From Abelmoschus esculentus (lineage: Eukaryota; Streptophyta; Magnoliopsida; Malvales; Malvaceae): 64,000 nucleotides of DNA. A program made the translations under genes and the position numbers. Under the pieces are notes generated by a model. The model had not been told where the DNA came from and did not search any database. It saw nothing but the letters and a program-made list of their open reading frames with translations. The stretch lies in assembly GCA_035048815.1 (NCBI GenBank), contig JAUCBN010000005.1, positions 18,502,517 to 18,566,516 of the forward strand. The letters are read 5' to 3'. Positions 1 through 10,293 of this stretch are shown here, piece by piece (position 1 is the stretch's first letter; each line of letters opens with the position of its first letter).

Positions 1-1044
1 CATTTTCCATCATCAACATAGTCTTTCGGTTTGGGCACTGATTGATGACATGTCCTCGTCCTAGAAACTTGAAATACTGAATATTTTGTGCTCGCTCTTG
101 TGACACCATTGGTTGCTTACCACGCCCATTTTCAGTAACGAGGGCCTTGGGCTTCTTGTTTCGCCTTGTTCGCGAATCCGAAGTGGCGATTGTGGTGCTT
201 TCTTCCTGATAGTGTTAGGAGTGAACAAAGGGTTAGAATGAGATTTAAATGGAGTATTACCTCCATTCGAAGACTTCCTTCGCTGTTGTCGTTCCACCTT
301 TATCGCTATTTGCATCATATCATCAACCTCGACATAATGCTGCAACTCAATAGTGTTAGCAATCTCGGTGTTCAACCCTTCTAGAAAATGTGCCATGGTC
401 GTTTCTCGATCCTCCTCGATATTTTCACGCATCATATCCATCTCCATATCCTTAAAATAATCCTCAACGCTCTTATTTCCCTGTTTCAAATTTTGCAATT
501 TTTAAAACAAATCACGATGATAATGAATAGGAACAAACCTCCTTCTCATTATTCGTTTTATCTCGTTGCACGTCGCAACGGGGCCTTCATCAGAATGTCT
601 TTTGCTAAGAAATAACTAGTCCAACCATATCAAGTCATAATCAACAAACTTTTTCGCCTCTAGTCGAACCTTTCTCTATTTCGAGTAATTATAACACTCA
701 AAAATATGCTCAATTTTTCTTTCCCAAGCCAAGCATTCATCAGGATCTGTACGTCCCTGAAAAGAAGGAATAGCAATCTTAATGTTAGTCAAATTATTGT
801 CTACCTTTTTCACACGTCCTTGTCTAGGAGTATGTTATCTCGATGACGGATCGACTTCATTTTCGTTCAACATTTCATGAACAAAGTTGGAACTACCATC
901 AAGCCTATCCATCCTAGATTGCAATGACTCTATGGTAGAAGCCATTACTCGTTGCATCATTCTTTCTAAGGCTTGCATCTGCGAAAATAGTGGATTTTGG
1001 TCAATCGTATTGTCATCGGAACCTGTCATTTTCAAATAACACAA
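1..1044 (-). mobile_element. Ty3/gypsy gag fragment, decayed
   Basis: Reading the minus strand from 1,044 gives a retrotransposon gag protein: a short N-terminal segment with a Met/Gln-rich helix (QMQALERMMQRVMAST), a retrotransposon-gag core containing DPDECLAWERKIEHIFE, then KQGNKSVEDYFKDMEM and ending with a degenerate zinc knuckle at about 25-100. In the knuckle the first two cysteines are lost (YFKFLGRGHVINQC), though His and the last Cys remain. Stops interrupt the core at several places between 500 and 840, so no protein can be made. Gag normally packages element RNA in a cytoplasmic particle. The element runs off the left window edge, so pol, if present, would lie outside. Family assignment is firm; lineage is not. 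Confidence 0.8.
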
Positions 1045-1625
1045 ACAAACAAAAAGGGCAATACTATTATCGATTAGTGAAAAATAAATAAAAGGTCCTC
1101 ACAGCACACAAAACAAAAAGTCTCGCAATGGTCATTCCAAGAATAGTGCACTCAAAATTTAGCACTCAACGTTCGTGTTTCATTCGACAGAATACTTGAA
1201 TGGCTCTTTTTGTCTCCCCTTCTAATCTCACACGCTCAATGCCTTTTTCCCTTACACTTTCTCAAAACTCAGCTCTTTAAAGACTAATCCAACGTCTCAA
1301 AACTCGTGATAATGGTATGACTAAATGGACAAAAAATAACAAGAAAAAAGACGACAACAAAATGACACGAAGCAAAAGAAAAAATAATGAAAATAAGGAA
1401 GATAACACTAAAAAAAGAGATGAAAATGAAAAGGGTAGAAAGTCTTACAACAAAGACGAGCTTAGAACGTCCCTATCACTGAACAAAGAGGTAAAGTAAG
1501 CTCCAGCTATTTTCGATTACATTGAAGTTACAGTTCAGTGTTCATACATAATTTCAAATTACAAAAAGACACAATACTAAATACATATAGAGATATAAAA
1601 TAAACACATATAGATAGAAAAAATT
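1045..1625 (-). other. Probable leader of the Ty3 element, no gene
   Basis: Lies just upstream of the gag start on the minus strand. It holds purine-rich, lysine-codon-rich simple sequence at about 1,310-1,500 and no recognisable primer-binding site or LTR end. A short plus-strand lysine-rich reading frame here looks like low complexity, not a gene. Confidence 0.4.
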
Positions 1626-1860
1626 CTTTAAAATATGATTTTTTTTATTCAAAATTGTTTTTTTGTAATTCGAATCTATTTTTTTTGTAATTCCAATTTT
1701 TTTTAATTCGAATATGTTTGTTTATATATTCGAAACTTTTTTTAAATCTGTTTTTTAATATTTGAAACTATTTTTTTCGAATCTATTTTTTTAATATTCA
1801 AAACTGATTTTTTTATATATTTGAAACTATTTTTTTAATATATATATTCGATATAAACTT
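1626..1860. repeat. AT-rich degenerate tandem repeat
   Basis: Runs of T alternating with AATTCGAAT-like units (TTTTTTTAATTCGAATATG and variants) repeat about every 25-35 bases. The repeat is imperfect and non-coding. Confidence 0.6.
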
Positions 1861-1944
1861 ATAAGACTCGACGTGCAGAAACTTTCAACGAATCCAATAA
1901 CCTATGCTTTGTTACTACATAATATAACGCGGAGTTCGTCAGAA

Positions 1945-2420
1945 CGAACTTTCCTCGTTAGTTTCGAAATCTTTTGCAGTCTTATCCTCCATAAAGTTCT
2001 TTATAAAAGAAACAGACATAAACATATAAGAATATAAAAAAATTATAAAAATAAAAAATAAAAACTGGAATAAAGATTTCCTACTTACATTACCTCCGAT
2101 GTAGAGTAAAAGTCAGAATTGTATACGTTTTCTTTCTTAACCCCTTCTGGGTTTTCGAAGTCGGAATCTTTTGCATTCTTGTCCTTCATAAAGTTCTTTC
2201 TAAAAGAAACAAACATAAACATATAAGAATATAAAGAAATTATAAAAAAAGTAATAAAGATTTCCAACATACATTACCCTCGATGTAGAGTGAAATTCAG
2301 AATTTTCTATGTTTTCTTTCTTAACCCCTTTGGGGTTACCGAAGTCAGAATCTTTTGCAGTCTTGTCCTTCATAAAGTTCTTTTTAAAAGAAATAGACAT
2401 AAACATATAAGAATATAAAG
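1945..2420 (-). repeat. Three tandem exon-like units, unknown product
   Basis: Three copies of a 184-197 base unit are seen; the shared word ATAAAGTTCTTT begins at 1,991, 2,188 and 2,372. On the minus strand each unit has a T-rich stretch, an AG, then an open segment of about 35 codons: the middle copy reads NFMKDKNAKDSDFENPEG and continues VKKENVYNSDFYSTSE, followed by GTAATGTA. The last unit (1,945-2,010) instead reads NFMEDKTAKDFETNEESSF then TGA. This is the structure of a gene whose small exon plus intron was multiplied and which ends in the third unit. Upstream exons are not seen beyond 2,480. I do not recognise the peptide; no function is proposed. It could be a captured or truncated host gene. 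Confidence 0.45.
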
Positions 2421-2469
2421 AAATTATAAAAACAAAAAATAAAAACTAGAATAAAGATTTCCTACTTAC

Positions 2470-3179
2470 TAAATGCTTTAATTAGATCCTACATGTTCAC
2501 GCAAGGAACGAGTTCAATTACAGCGGAAACTAAAGAGAAATGAGTCCTAATTTAGTCGAACAAGTTTTAAGGACCTAATCGTAATTTTTAGAATTTTATA
2601 CCATGATTGTAAAATTAAGGTTATTAATATTTAATTAATTATATTTCATACTTGCACATAAATTTTTGACGTAAAATAATATCTATAAGTCATTTAATTG
2701 CATGCTCAAAGTTTAAGGATTATAAGCAACCTCCAAAGGTTTTATGACATTCTCTATATGCAAATTCACCTAAAAACACTTTAAGCACATATTATGGCAT
2801 ATTAATTAGATACAATTCAACCTAGTTAGTAACAATATATTCAACTCCAAAGAGTAAGCTTCAATATCAACAATCTTATAAACACATGGAATAACCACCT
2901 CAATATTCTCAACATGATTTCTAGATGCATTCCAACCTAAATTAGATTCAACTCATAGGTAGCCATACTTCATTATCAACAACACTCAAATTCACGTATA
3001 GGGATATCAAGAATCAAACTTCGAAATAACTATATTATAACTAAAGGAATATCAATGGATATTTCAAGACAAATTCATAAAGCTAATATCATTATAATAA
3101 ATCATCACACATGTATAAACATACAACTACTAAAAGTTTCATCAATATAATAATATCTTTAACATCTTTGATTTGTTTC
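2470..3179. other. Gene-free stretch, probable LTR debris
   Basis: No reading frame of note. Phrases such as GGACCTAATCGTAATTTTTAG resemble the interior of plant Ty3 LTRs, so it may be the continuation of the Ty3-type LTR fragment at 5,750-6,591 with the gag-only element inserted between. No boundary was found. Confidence 0.3.
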
Positions 3180-4566
3180 TTAATTTTATTCACCAGTTTG
3201 TGGTGATTTTCACTCAAGCTAGAAATAAGGTTGTTTAAATCAACATTTTATTTTTGAAAGAATTTGAAATCATCATTTAAATCAACAACATTTTCTTCAA
3301 AATACAAAATTGGTTTTTTCAAAGAATTGTTTTTCTCTTTTAAATCAAAAATAATTTTCTTCTTTTTCAAAACGGATTCTTTGAATTTCAAAACTAGCTC
3401 ATCATACACATATTATAACTCATCATATGCATCATATATTTCATCATAAGATAAATTGTTACAAGATGGTTCAAGGTTTACCTTGGGCTCATCAAGAGCC
3501 ATGAGACAAAGGTTGGCTACTTCATTGTCTTCATCGGATGATGACTCTTTATCATTCCATGTGGCAATGTGAGCCTTTTGCTTCTTCTTTTTTTCAAAAC
3601 CCTTTCTTTTTTATTAAGGGTAAGCGGTCCAAATATGATCGAGCTTCTTGCACTCATAGCAAATTATTTGATCCTTCTCATCTTCCTTGCCCTTTCCTTT
3701 AAATTTCTTCTTCCTTTGGAACCTTCTATTCCTATTAGCCTTCATGAACCTAGTGAATCTTTTGGCTACTATAGCCAACTATACAAGTTCTTCTTCTTCA
3801 CTAGTGTCTACTTCTTCTTGTGACATTGAAGCTTTAAGAGCAATTCCTTGTTTCTTATTCTCAACCTTTCTCTTTTCAAGCTTCACCTCTTCCTTTTTTT
3901 TCTCCTTTTCTCTTCTTTTCTTCATGATCTCATGAGTGAGAAGTGATCCCACAAGAGTATTAAGTTTGAGAGTCTTGAGTTCCTTAGCTTCTCTTCCGAG
4001 ATGATCTCACCGAAAGCCTTGAGAACATTGACGATCACCGAGAATCTATTGAACATCTTGGTGATGTCTTCATCCGGATTCATCTTGAAATTCTTGTAGC
4101 TGAGATTGAGAAGACCTATCTTTGTCTCCTTGACGTCATTAGTGCCCTCATATGTAGTCTCCAAAGAGTCCTAAACTTCTTTATCACTTGTACAAGATGA
4201 CATCTTGGAGTAGATATCGGGGCCTAGAGCACAAACGAGGATGTACAAGGCTTTATCATTGGTGTGCATCCTTCTTCTCTCCTTATCGGTCAGCTTGTTC
4301 CTTTTCTTTGCCACATGCCTATATCCTTCTTGCTTCATAGGAATTGAGGGGCCATCTTCTATTATGTCCCATAGAACATAGTCATTGGAGTTGATGAACA
4401 ACCTCATCTTATTCTTCCAATAGGAGTAGTTATCCCCATTGAAAAAGGGTGGCTTGGTGATGGAGTGTAACTCATTCCATGTACAAGAGGTGGAGGCCAT
4501 TTGATTTTTTTTGTAGATAAGATCAATACTCCTTGGATTTTCTTTGGTGGATGTAAATCCCTTCAA
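3180..4566 (-). mobile_element. Gag of a gag-only Ty1/copia-like element, decayed
   Basis: The minus strand from about 4,500 encodes a UBN2-type copia gag: KPPFFNGDNYSYWKNKMRLF near the start, then LYILVCALGPDIYSKMSSC, TYEGTNDVKETKIGLLN and NPDEDITKMFNRFSVI. It is closely related to the gag at 57,498-58,979. The downstream third, a charged coiled-coil region in the sister copy, is broken here (about 3,180-3,900) by frameshifts and stops. No protease, integrase or reverse transcriptase follows. The 3' LTR expected to the left is absent, so the copy is truncated near 3,180. Confidence 0.75.
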
Positions 4567-4576
4567 AGATTAAATT

Positions 4577-4585
4577 CTGATACCA
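4577..4585 (-). promoter_or_regulatory. Primer-binding site, initiator-Met tRNA type
   Basis: On the minus strand TGGTATCAG lies two bases from the end of the adjacent LTR. This is the standard plant Ty1/copia primer site complementary to the 3' end of initiator methionine tRNA. The match decays after nine bases. Confidence 0.7.
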
Positions 4586-4587
4586 AT

Positions 4588-5749
4588 TATTGAGTTGATC
4601 GATCTTGAAAAATGGACAAGAGGAGAGGAATTGGCAATTAAAATTTTCGGTGGAGGAATTTCGGTAAAAAATATGAAATTGAAGGACACAAAGAATTATA
4701 GTGGTTCAAGCTTCGAAACAAGCTCTAAATCCACTACCTTAGCTCTCACTAAGGATTTTGAAACCAATTCACTAAAGAATTTAACCTTTTTTTCGGTTCA
4801 AGGGATAACTGTTATAATTTGAATTAATTCTTCTACCCAAAAATTGATTCAACCTCACAAGATTGAAATAAAAGAAAGATGGGCAAGTAAGTTTCTCTCA
4901 TAAGATTTATAAGCCCCAAAGACAAAAACACTCTCCACAAACTGAATTACAAATAATCAAAATGAAGTACACAAGTTAGGAGTCAAGAATATGCAATGAA
5001 GTAATTTGAGTTGGATTTTGTATCTTGGATGTTGCTTGAGGTTCAATAGTCCTTAATGCTATTGAAAATACTTCATTTTATACCCTCTCATTGATTTCTA
5101 ACTATTGTGGTTGTTGGGAATGTAAATAAGGCCGTTGGGACTGCATCTTCCCACTATAAATGCATTCTACAGTAGGCGGTATTGAAACACGGGGTACCTG
5201 TTTTGAAATAGACCAAAGTAGAAAGAGTCATTATGCATTTATTATAAGGGGTATCGATACATGGTTCGATATCGTTTGAAACTGTAATTTTTGGTATCGA
5301 ACCCTGTTTCGGAACAGGCTAACCATCATTTAAAAACTTAACTATCACCAACGGTCGACTCATTAAATGCCAAAAGAGTCGTTGGGAATTAAAAGGGGTA
5401 TCGATACTAGTATCGATACCAGGAGTCATATTTTTAAAGAATTTTAAAATAATTAAAAAGTCTCGAAGTGGTTTGATACATGGTTCAAAACAGAAATTGA
5501 CGGTAAGTTTTGGTATCGAACCCTGTTTCGATACTTGTTCTTGATTTTAAGAACAAGGCTTTAAAATGCAAGGAGGTATCGATACCATTGATATGGGTAT
5601 CAATACTCTCGTATAAAACAATTAGAAAATTTTATTTCAAAGTTCTTGGTTTGATTTAAAAGCAAAAGTTTGACTTAGGGACTTAAAAATTTATTACAAA
5701 ATAGTCCTTATACATGATTGTTATATCAAAATCAATTTTATTTTTATAC
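4588..5749 (-). mobile_element. 5' LTR of the gag-only element at 3,180-4,566
   Basis: The end next to the primer site reads TATTGAGTTGATCG; the related LTR at 62,954 ends CAACTCAACA, so the terminal dinucleotide is mutated here. The far end near 5,749 aligns with the TGTA-side of the other family LTRs (shared words TTATATCAAAA and ATTTTATTTTTATA). It shares TAGTGGTTC and CCACTACCTTAGCT with the LTRs at 55,903 and 59,072. The stretch 5,170-5,640 is dense in GTATCGATACC-like near-palindromes. The outer boundary is accurate to a few bases only. Confidence 0.65.
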
Positions 5750-6591
5750 TAGTGAGTGATAGTATCGTAACACGAAGAAGGTCATCGGATGTAATATTTA
5801 GGCTGATATATTGAAGACCTTTTTCTAAATGTTGAACGACCTCATTTGAAGATGTTCGATGTAACATTCTGAACATGGGATTGGTTGGACAACCTTCATC
5901 CCGATTACTTATTTCGAATGTTGGACAGTCTCGTTCAAATATGTTCGATATTACATTCCAAGCATAGGATTTGAGGACGGCCTCAATCCTGAGTGTAGGA
6001 TTCCAATATTGTGTGGACGCGTGCCTTACTTCAGTGTGTTTGTTTTTGATGTGACATGTTTATATTGTGTGCGATAGTATATATTTCCTTTATGCCATAT
6101 GGTAGGTAAGCATGATAGAACCATCACGTCATACATGATATTTACATGTTTTGCTTTATCTTAATTATGATATGCATGATGTTGTCCAAGTGGCGGAGTA
6201 CCCACTGAGATTTTGTAGCTCAGAGTTCGAAATATGTTTTTGTGCGTAGGTTAGGTGAAGTCGGTTCTGTGGAGCATCATTAAGGTTAGAATTTCAGCAT
6301 CGACCATGTGTCAGAGTACAATTATAGATGTAGTGGTCTAGTATTTGTTGAACCCTATGTAATTTGTAACTCTGTATATTTATTTAGATCAAATGTTTTT
6401 AAACGGTTTCTATTTGAATATACTTTATGAATATACTTTATGCTTTTAGAATATACTTTTTAACTTGAATTGGATTTTATGAATCTACTTTGGACTTGAA
6501 ATCTAATTTACTTGTTGAACTTTTGAAAAAAAAATTGAAATATGGGTTTTAGTTCGGAGACTGAATGTGACAACGGATCGAGGGTGTTACA
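5750..6591 (-). mobile_element. Ty3-type LTR fragment
   Basis: On the minus strand this starts TGTAACACCCTCGATCCG at 6,591, the typical beginning of a plant Del/Tekay-like Ty3 LTR, and carries no coding frame. Its other end abuts the gag-only element's LTR, suggesting that element inserted into it. It may be the 5' LTR of the Ty3 element whose gag is at 1-1,044 (same strand, correct order), but no primer site links them. Confidence 0.5.
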
Positions 6592-6810
6592 ATATAAACC
6601 ACCAATAATTAGTTTGTCTAATAGAATGAGATGTTAAATCCTCAAGTAAGATTATGAGTTTAAATTCTAACATTGTGAATAGAGAAAAACTGGGTTAAAA
6701 GGATCACCTTATAATATATCTCTATAAAATTCATTCTAAATTAATCGATTAATAAATCAAATATATATAATATAGTCTCATACAAATAGTAGAATCCATT
6801 GAGTTGGTTT

Positions 6811-7282
6811 TGTAAGTATTAATCGAGCAAAATCACAGCGGAAAATGATCATATTAAATACCTCTGGCCATTGTCAAAATCTTATGCCAAATTGAGATGT
6901 GGTTGTACCACCGTCGAGCTCGTCGAACCACCATAAAAATATAGAACTCGGCTACAAAATAATTAAAATCGCTAAGATCTTCTAAGCACTCGAGAACCTC
7001 ACTAGAGGGAATACTTTATGCAAAATGAATTGCTTTGATTCTTGGTGCTTAGGGACCTTGTGGCAATGGGTATTTATAGGAGTGATTTATCATCAAAATC
7101 ACTCCAATTGGAAAAAAAAATGCCCTCAAACTACACGACATTATGGACCTTAACCGATCCGTGAACAATAACAAGCAATTCATGCCTTTGAACGTGAGAA
7201 TGCACTTTAAGTTCACGTTTCCAATAGTGGAAACATGGGAAACGATTCAAAAGAACCACTAAATATGGTTATCCAACCAACA
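6811..7282 (-). mobile_element. 3' LTR of the copia element
   Basis: Plus-strand ends are TGTAAGTATTAATCGAG and TTATCCAACCAACA. It aligns over its length with 22,678-23,167, with scattered substitutions and small gaps. The minus-strand purine tract AAATGGGAGAA at 7,283-7,293 adjoins it and would prime plus-strand synthesis. Confidence 0.88.
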
Positions 7283-7558
7283 TTCTCCCATTTGGTTCAT
7301 ATTGTCCATGAGAACTTAAAGTTAAAACATAATGTATGAATCATGGCGACATTTCCTCTCATGATTAAGTTATATATTCCATGTATCACAATATATTAAG
7401 TTTCAACGCTTTAGCCCATATACTTAATGAATAAACCCAATGTTTATTCCCAAACTTTAGTGATATTTCTCGAAACAATTAACTTAATGTGTACACAACA
7501 TAAACGAGAAATATCAAACTTTATTAGAGTTTCGATAAATTGTTTATACGATGAAAAA

Positions 7559-8312
7559 TTACAAAGTAGGAACAAGTCTCATAGTGACAACATGATCCTT
7601 ATATTTATGTGGTGGCATGCCCTTAGTCAAAGTATCAACTAACATCTGCTCAGTGTTAATGTGCTCAATGACCATTTTCTTTTCTTTAACACGTTCCCTT
7701 ATGGATATATACTTAATGTCGATGTGTTTACTTCGACTTTCACTTCTGTTGTCCTTAGCCATAAAAACAAGTGCTAAATTGTCACAATATATCCTTAATG
7801 GCCTAGAGATTGAATCCACAAGCCCAAGCCCATAAATGAAACTCTTTAACCATATTCAATGTGAGGTAGCCTCAAAACATAAAATGAACTCAACCTTCAT
7901 AGTGGAAGTAGCAATTAAGTTCTTCTTAATGCTTCTCTAAGATATAGCTCCGTCGGTAAACATAAATATGTAACTTGATATTGATTTACGTGAATCAACA
8001 CAACCAGAAAAGTCTGAATCAGAATAGCTAATCACCTCCAAATGGTCGGATCGTCTATATGTAAGCATGTATTCTTTTGTCCCTTTGAGGTTTCTCAAAA
8101 CCTTCTTTGCAACTTTCCAGTGGTCTATACCCGGATTACTCTGATATCTTCTCAACATCCTAACGACAAATGCAATGTCAAGTCTTGTACAGACTTGAGC
8201 ATGCATCAGGCTTCCAACAACAAAAGCATATGGAATGTTTTTCATTTGCTCCTTCTCAAATTCTTTCTTCGAGCATTGGTTCAAATTAAACTTATCACCC
8301 TTTACGATAATA
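7559..8312 (-). pseudogene. Copia pol C-terminus: end of RT and RNase H
   Basis: From 8,312 leftward the minus strand reads IVKGDKFNLNQCSKKEFE, SDSDFSGCVDSRKSISSYIF, then IYCDNLALVFMAKDNRSESR, HIDIKYISIRERVKEK and DTLTKGMPPHKYKDHV. These are the connection and RNase H domains of a Ty1/copia polyprotein. At least two in-frame stops occur (after TDGAIS and near 7,885), so the domain is dead. It joins the fragment at 20,064 exactly, in frame, once the nested element and its target duplication are removed. Confidence 0.88.
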
Positions 8313-8317
8313 GTAAT
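8313..8317. repeat. Left target-site duplication of nested Ty3-like element
   Basis: GTAAT here against GTAAC at 20,059-20,063. One transition separates the two; the right copy fits the copia coding sequence (SPSVT), so the left copy has mutated. Confidence 0.75.
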
Positions 8318-8818
8318 TGTAATCACAAATTTTCTTTTTAAATTAATAAAAAAATAATAATAATAATTAATAATAACTGAAAATTAAAAATATAAAGAAA
8401 AATATATAAAAAAAATGAAAAAGCAGAAAATGGGTTGAGAGAGTGTTTCGGTTGTTGAGATAGATTTAAGGGATTGAGGGGTGGAGGAGATTTCCATCTT
8501 TGGTTTCTTGATACTCCACGTAGAAGGGGAGATCCAAAATGCAACCGCTAAAGCCGCGAAATATTTGGGGCGAGTCTGCATACGTGCGGATATAAAATTT
8601 GTGGATGCTTCAGCAATGGGGGGGGAAAGGAAGGGGGGTGAACAGGGGATGTTTTGGTTCTGGGGAAAAGGAGGTTCCACCCACTGCTTCGTGTTTCCTT
8701 CACCTACCCACTCCTTGTTTCTTCTTTTGACCAACACATGTTTTCTCCTCCTAATCTTTCCCCTGCCATTGCAAAACAATACAAAATCAAACCCCATCAT
8801 TTTCTTTTCTTCTCATCC

Positions 8819-9440
8819 ATGGCCTGCACCAAAAACGCCTTCTCTCTTTCTCTATCTTCCAAGTCCAACAATAATTTGCCACCCGACTCCAATCCCAAAC
8901 TTAATCAGCAACCAAATGTCACCCTCCTCCATTCCAGTTTCGGTGAGATGAATCCGTGAAGACTTGCTATCTCCAGGATCAGTCAACTCTGTCGCAGGGT
9001 TTTCGCAAATGCAACTCAGGTGATGGATCAGTCAGTTGGTGAAAAGAGTTCCGCAGACCCCACAATTATTGACGTGGATTTGGGTAATCGGAGCTACCCC
9101 ATCTACATCGGGTCCGGATTGCTTGATTAACATGAGCTCCTTCAAAAGCATGTTCATGGGAAGAAATTTCTCGTGGTGACTAACACGAAGATTGCCCCTT
9201 TATATTTGGATAAAGTCGTTGATGCATTAACAAGGGGAAACCCAAATATTTCCGTTGAAGATGTGATTTTACCTGATGGAGAGAAGTACGAAAACATGGA
9301 GACTCTCATGAAAGTTTTCGACAAGGCCATCGAGTCCCGACTAGACAGGAGATGTGTGTTTGTTGCTCTTGGAGGCGGGTGCTTCTTGGCAGAGGGGGTC
9401 GACTTCATTCCCACCATTAAGCAGGCACAGCTCGGTCTCC
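8819..9440 (+). pseudogene. Captured 3-dehydroquinate synthase fragment, copy 1
   Basis: The normal enzyme, in plastids, converts DAHP to 3-dehydroquinate in the shikimate pathway. The fragment starts with a Ser-rich, transit-peptide-like N-terminus (MACTKNAFSLSLSSKSNNN), then YPIYIGSG, VVTNTKIAPLYLDKVVDALT, VILPDGEKYENMETLMKVFD and CVFVALGGG, part of the NAD-binding region. After GGG about a dozen codons are missing, then FL..GVDFI resumes before homology stops near 9,435. The catalytic C-terminal half is absent. In-frame stops: TGA at 8,957 (private to this copy) and TAA after SGLLD near 9,127 (shared with copy 2). Coding blocks run on without introns, suggesting capture from spliced RNA. 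Confidence 0.82.
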
Positions 9441-9604
9441 AGGAAATTCAAATCATGCTCAGTTCCAAGCATGGGGATCCATCAAGGATTAAGGATAAGA
9501 ACACGACAACAAGGAGGCAACTAGGCATTATTAATGTTGTTTCCTTCATTCAGCAGTGCAATCCCTCTTCCAAAAGCAGCAGCTTCAACTTCATAGCACC
9601 GGAA

Positions 9605-9863
9605 ATGGGTATCGACTTGGTCGCCGGTGGAAAGAGCAAGAAGACGAAGAGAATGACTCCTAAGTCCTATGATATATACCTCAAGCTCCTCGTCAAGCTT
9701 TACCAATTTCTGATTGGTTTAGTTCATGAAGGGCAAGGAAGATAAGATTGCAGTTGTAGTTGGGACTGTCACCAATAACATTCGGGTGAATGGAGTTCTG
9801 GCTTTGAAGGTTATTGCACTAAGGTTCACTGAGATTACGAGGGCAAGGGTCGAGAAGGCTGGC
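9605..9863 (+). pseudogene. Captured 60S ribosomal protein L18 fragment, copy 1
   Basis: ATG at 9,605 opens MGIDLVAGGKSKKTKR, the exact style of a plant eL18 N-terminus, followed by SYDIYLKLLVKLYQFL. About 30 codons are then missing and the protein resumes in another frame at MKGKEDKIAVVVGTVT, LALKVIALRFTEITRARVEKAG, where it stops. The preceding 60-70 bases (TTCCTTCATTCAGCAGTGC and on) look like its 5' UTR. The reading frame of the dehydroquinate synthase fragment runs straight into this start, so a DHQS-L18 fusion of 190 codons (9,173-9,745) is open. Not a functional ribosomal protein. Confidence 0.83.
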
Positions 9864-10293
9864 GTAGAATATCATGATCCGAAAAGAACAATTTTATAGG
9901 AAAAATCCGTATGGTTGCAACCCTCACAGCCTTATGCATTATCATGCTTAACCAATCCCCAACATTTGGTACTCCAAGTCAGTTTTCCAAACATGAAGAA
10001 GGTGTAACTCATGTTCTTGTAACCGGTGCTGCTGGCTATATTGGTTCACATGCTGCTTTACGTCTTCTAAGGGAGTCATACCGTGTAACCATTATGGACA
10101 ATCTTTCACGTGGAAACATAGGTGCCATCAAGTTTCTACAAGACTTATTTCCAAAACCCCAAAGGATTCAATTCATTTATGCTGATCTTGGCGATGCAAA
10201 AGCTATAAATAAAATATTTTCAGAAAATGCATTTGATGACGTAATGCACTTTGCGGCTGTGGCATATGTTGGGGAGAGTACAATGGATCCTTT
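9864..10293 (+). pseudogene. Captured UDP-arabinose 4-epimerase N-terminal fragment, copy 1
   Basis: The normal enzyme is a Golgi type II membrane protein interconverting UDP-xylose and UDP-arabinose. The fragment begins EYHDPKR, then MVATLTALCIIMLNQSPTF (the membrane anchor) and the Rossmann NAD site THVLVTGAAGYIGSHAALRL, NLSRGNIGAIKFLQ, FIYADLGDAKA and MHFAAVAYVGESTMDP. Homology ends there, before the catalytic Tyr-x3-Lys region. A frame change lies between DPKR and the anchor. From ATG 9,911 a 174-codon frame stays open and ends in about 45 unrelated residues (GGNEVLFVHDPKILMMVNSE and on) of unknown source. Confidence 0.83.

Noticed and set aside
1317..1499. Lysine-rich 60-codon frame
   Set aside because: AAA/GAA-rich simple sequence in an element leader; no domain.
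8384..8800. Minus-strand 138-codon frame and its twin at 16,808-17,245
   Set aside because: They lie antisense to the likely 5' UTR and transit-peptide region of the captured synthase and have no recognisable motif; conserved only because the LTRs are alike.
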